Part shown: one piece after another, positions 44,915 through 46,166 of the stretch
How positions within the stretch are numbered: position 1 is the stretch's first letter
How the letters are laid out: each line of letters begins with the position of its first letter
Translations under genes and position numbers: made by a program
Notes under the pieces: model-generated
Seen by the model: only the letters and a program-made list of their open reading frames with translations
What the model was told of the DNA's origin: nothing
Database searches by the model: none
Source: Stagnimonas sp.
GTDB taxonomy: Bacteria > Pseudomonadota > Gammaproteobacteria > Nevskiales > Nevskiaceae
DNA length: 46,166 bases
NCBI GenBank assembly: GCA_030652575.1
Contig: JAUSQI010000162.1
Span: 1-46,166 of the forward strand
Direction of reading: 5' to 3'

Positions 44915-45183
44915 GGCGTCGCGCAAACAAAGTGTCGGAAGCATTTGGGGCGGTTTTACGCGCTCAGCGGGAGCTTTGTGGGTTGACGCAGGAGGAGCTA
45001 GCACTCCGTGCTTCAGCGGACCGCACATTTATATGGCGGCTTGAAAGCGGCCGAACTCAACCTTCGCTCGCGCTCCTCATTTCTCTTGCAAATGTCATGG
45101 ACGTTGACGCCGCCAAACTTGTTGCGGCAACCGTCGCTCGCATGTCCACTAAAGACAAAGTGCAATCAATTGCAACGCGTTAG
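44911..45183 (+). CDS. XRE-family HTH regulator
   Basis: 90 residues. The helix-turn-helix is LRAQRELCGLTQEELALRAS followed by DRTFIWRLESGRTQPSLALLISLANVMDV, typical of small XRE/Cro proteins and of restriction-modification controller proteins. A GTG at 44932 (MSEAFGAVL) is an alternative start and would leave the right palindrome arm outside the gene. Neither start has a clear ribosome site. No toxin, methylase or phage repressor partner is adjacent. Confidence 0.85.
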   Translation: MRRRANKVSEAFGAVLRAQRELCGLTQEELALRASADRTFIWRLESGRTQPSLALLISLANVMDVDAAKLVAATVARMSTKDKVQSIATR

Positions 45184-45234
45184 ATACTGCTGGCGCTTGC
45201 AAATGATGCTTAAGCGACTCGTCTGTTTTGCAGC

Positions 45235-45582
45235 TCAGGGGCCTTCGGACCATGTCTCCGTATAGTAAGTCTGAATGTTGCCGTGGCCCATAAGGGTAAG
45301 CACATCAACGGCCGCTTTGCGGCGCGTCTCTTGTGACTTTGCGCTCGCCATTAAAGCGCCAAGCGTTTCGATGGCGACAAGTGCCTGAGTGCGCAACGCA
45401 TCGCGGGCAGCTTTGTGCTTCTCGTTGCGGAGTGCGTTGGCATAGTGCTGGAAACTAGTCTGCTTTTTCCAAGCTGAAATGGTTTCGGGCGTGACATCAG
45501 CGGCAGTAGCTGCGTCCTTACACAGACCTCCCTCTGCCAGCACCCTTGCAGCGCACAGTTGTTTGTCCGTGAGATTCGCCAT
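45235..45582 (-). CDS. Phage-type HTH protein (terminase-small-subunit/phBC6A51-like)
   Basis: 115 residues from ATG 45582, preceded by AAGGAA. LTDKQLCAARVLAEGGLCKDAATAADVTPETISAWKKQ is a helix-turn-helix of the kind found in phBC6A51-type proteins and phage terminase small subunits. ARDALRTQALVAIETLGALMASAKSQETRRKAAVDVLTLMG is a helical repeat also typical of those proteins. No large terminase is nearby, so it may be a phage leftover or an independent DNA-binding protein. Confidence 0.7.
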   Translation of the reverse strand: MANLTDKQLCAARVLAEGGLCKDAATAADVTPETISAWKKQTSFQHYANALRNEKHKAARDALRTQALVAIETLGALMASAKSQETRRKAAVDVLTLMGHGNIQTYYTETWSEGP

Positions 45583-45645
45583 CTTGAGATTCCTTGAAGT
45601 GATCTGTGCAGTTAATTGCAAATATTCGCGGTGAACCTTATGTGT

Positions 45646-45837
45646 CTAAGGCGTGTTGAGGTATTCGTTACAGATAGCCTCAAGAGCAACGGAGTCGAAG
45701 TCAGTTTCGTATTCCTTGCGAGCTTTTTCGAGCGCGAGCACGATGCCGTCAATCTGGTCAGGGGCAATGCCATAGAAGCGAAGTCGGGCTTTACCAGTTG
45801 TCTGGTTAGTCCGTATGTTTACTTTGCGTTCCTTCAT
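45646..45837 (-). CDS. Hypothetical small protein
   Basis: 63 residues from ATG 45837, MKERKVNIRTNQTTGKARL, preceded by GGAAGAGAAGGAA. An in-frame ATG at 45939 would add a low-similarity 34 residues. The C-terminal part QIDGIVLALEKARKEYETDFDSVALEAICNEYL looks helical. No family is recognised. It lies 63 bases upstream of the HTH gene on the same strand and may share its transcript. Confidence 0.55.
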   Translation of the reverse strand: MKERKVNIRTNQTTGKARLRFYGIAPDQIDGIVLALEKARKEYETDFDSVALEAICNEYLNTP

Positions 45838-46032
45838 TTCCTTCTCTTCCTTTGTCTTAATTCCTATCTCACCGGTGGTTAAAGGAATCGCCCCCCTACC
45901 CCCCAGTTGTGAGGAGTAGGTGGCGTTCGCTTCAGCCACAGATGAGAAAATCTCACCGTATGGGGTCTGGCGCGCAGTGGATCGCGCCCCGCACCGACCT
46001 CCCTCTTCCCATCCCTAAATCCACTGTCGGGA

Positions 46033-46166
46033 TGAGCTTCCCCTTCTTCCCCGGACACGTCCTATAGCTGTGATGATGAGGACGGAGGATTTTGATGGGA
46101 AGACGAGTATTCAGCCGAGAGTTCAAGCTCGAGGCGGTGAAGCAGATCATTGATCGGGGTGTTCCT
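46033..46166 (+). mobile_element. Left end of an IS3-type insertion sequence (partial)
   Basis: The transposase start at 46095 and an upstream stretch beginning TGAGCTTCCCCTTCTTCCCC, reminiscent of the TG-starting ends of IS3-group elements, suggest that the IS begins about 46033. The other end is outside the window, so the boundary is inferred. Confidence 0.45.
46095..46166 (+). CDS. IS3-family transposase OrfA, N-terminal part
   Basis: 24 residues in view, running into the right edge. MGRRVFSREFKLEAVKQI is the start of the OrfA helix-turn-helix that binds the IS ends. It is preceded by GGAGG at good spacing. OrfB is expected beyond the window. Confidence 0.8.
   Translation, partial: MGRRVFSREFKLEAVKQIIDRGVP

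Overview
The window reads as chromosomal DNA of a GC-rich Gram-negative proteobacterium, most likely a betaproteobacterium of the Rhodocyclales/Nitrosomonadales kind. Three things suggest this: the ilvE / zinc-finger / glnE / LPS gene neighbourhood, a CIRCE-controlled groESL operon, and the order zapA - 6S RNA - 5-formyltetrahydrofolate cyclo-ligase. The assignment rests on gene content and order only, and a gammaproteobacterium is not excluded. Coding density is high, with many 4-base ATGA overlaps and several convergent gene ends that overlap.

Layout. (1) 1-2242: the end of hemW, a small CHCC zinc-finger protein and ilvE. (2) 2332-13336: a lipopolysaccharide/glycan cluster with two family-9 (heptosyltransferase-type) enzymes, a zinc-ribbon methyltransferase, an unusual two-domain glycosyltransferase, three family-2 glycosyltransferases and rmlBACD for dTDP-L-rhamnose. 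Its last gene overlaps glnE. (3) 13333-18351: glnE, then groES-groEL with a CIRCE operator, a sigma-32-like promoter and a terminator. (4) 18489-25382: an RND efflux module (outer-membrane lipoprotein, TetR regulator, membrane-fusion protein, pump) with two copies of the same operator palindrome, flanked by decayed pieces of an AraC regulator, an alpha/beta hydrolase and a GGDEF protein. (5) 25406-31083: a FadI-type thiolase, two amino-acid transporters and ferrochelatase. (6) 31077-36575: two OmpA-type envelope proteins with calcium-binding repeats, a SohB protease, a PEBP-family protein and a DegP-like protease, so this is an envelope-maintenance stretch. (7) 36605-41449: a ZapB-like coiled coil, zapA, 6S RNA, 5-FCL, an EVE protein, two alpha/beta hydrolases, a 43-residue membrane protein and an M14 carboxypeptidase. 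(8) 41513-42763: a leucine-rich-repeat protein kinase. (9) 42805-46166: a visibly AT-richer accessory segment with DUF4124 and PH-domain proteins, a palindrome-flanked XRE regulator, a phage-type HTH protein, an unknown small protein and the start of an IS3-type insertion sequence.

The points most worth a second look are the 3' end of 6S RNA carrying the ribosome-binding site and start codon of the downstream gene, the paired TetR operators, the LRR-kinase next to a probable island boundary with ATACCCG arm-like repeats, the palindromes around the XRE gene, the two-domain glycosyltransferase, and the short membrane protein at 39395-39526. No rRNA, tRNA or CRISPR array was seen.
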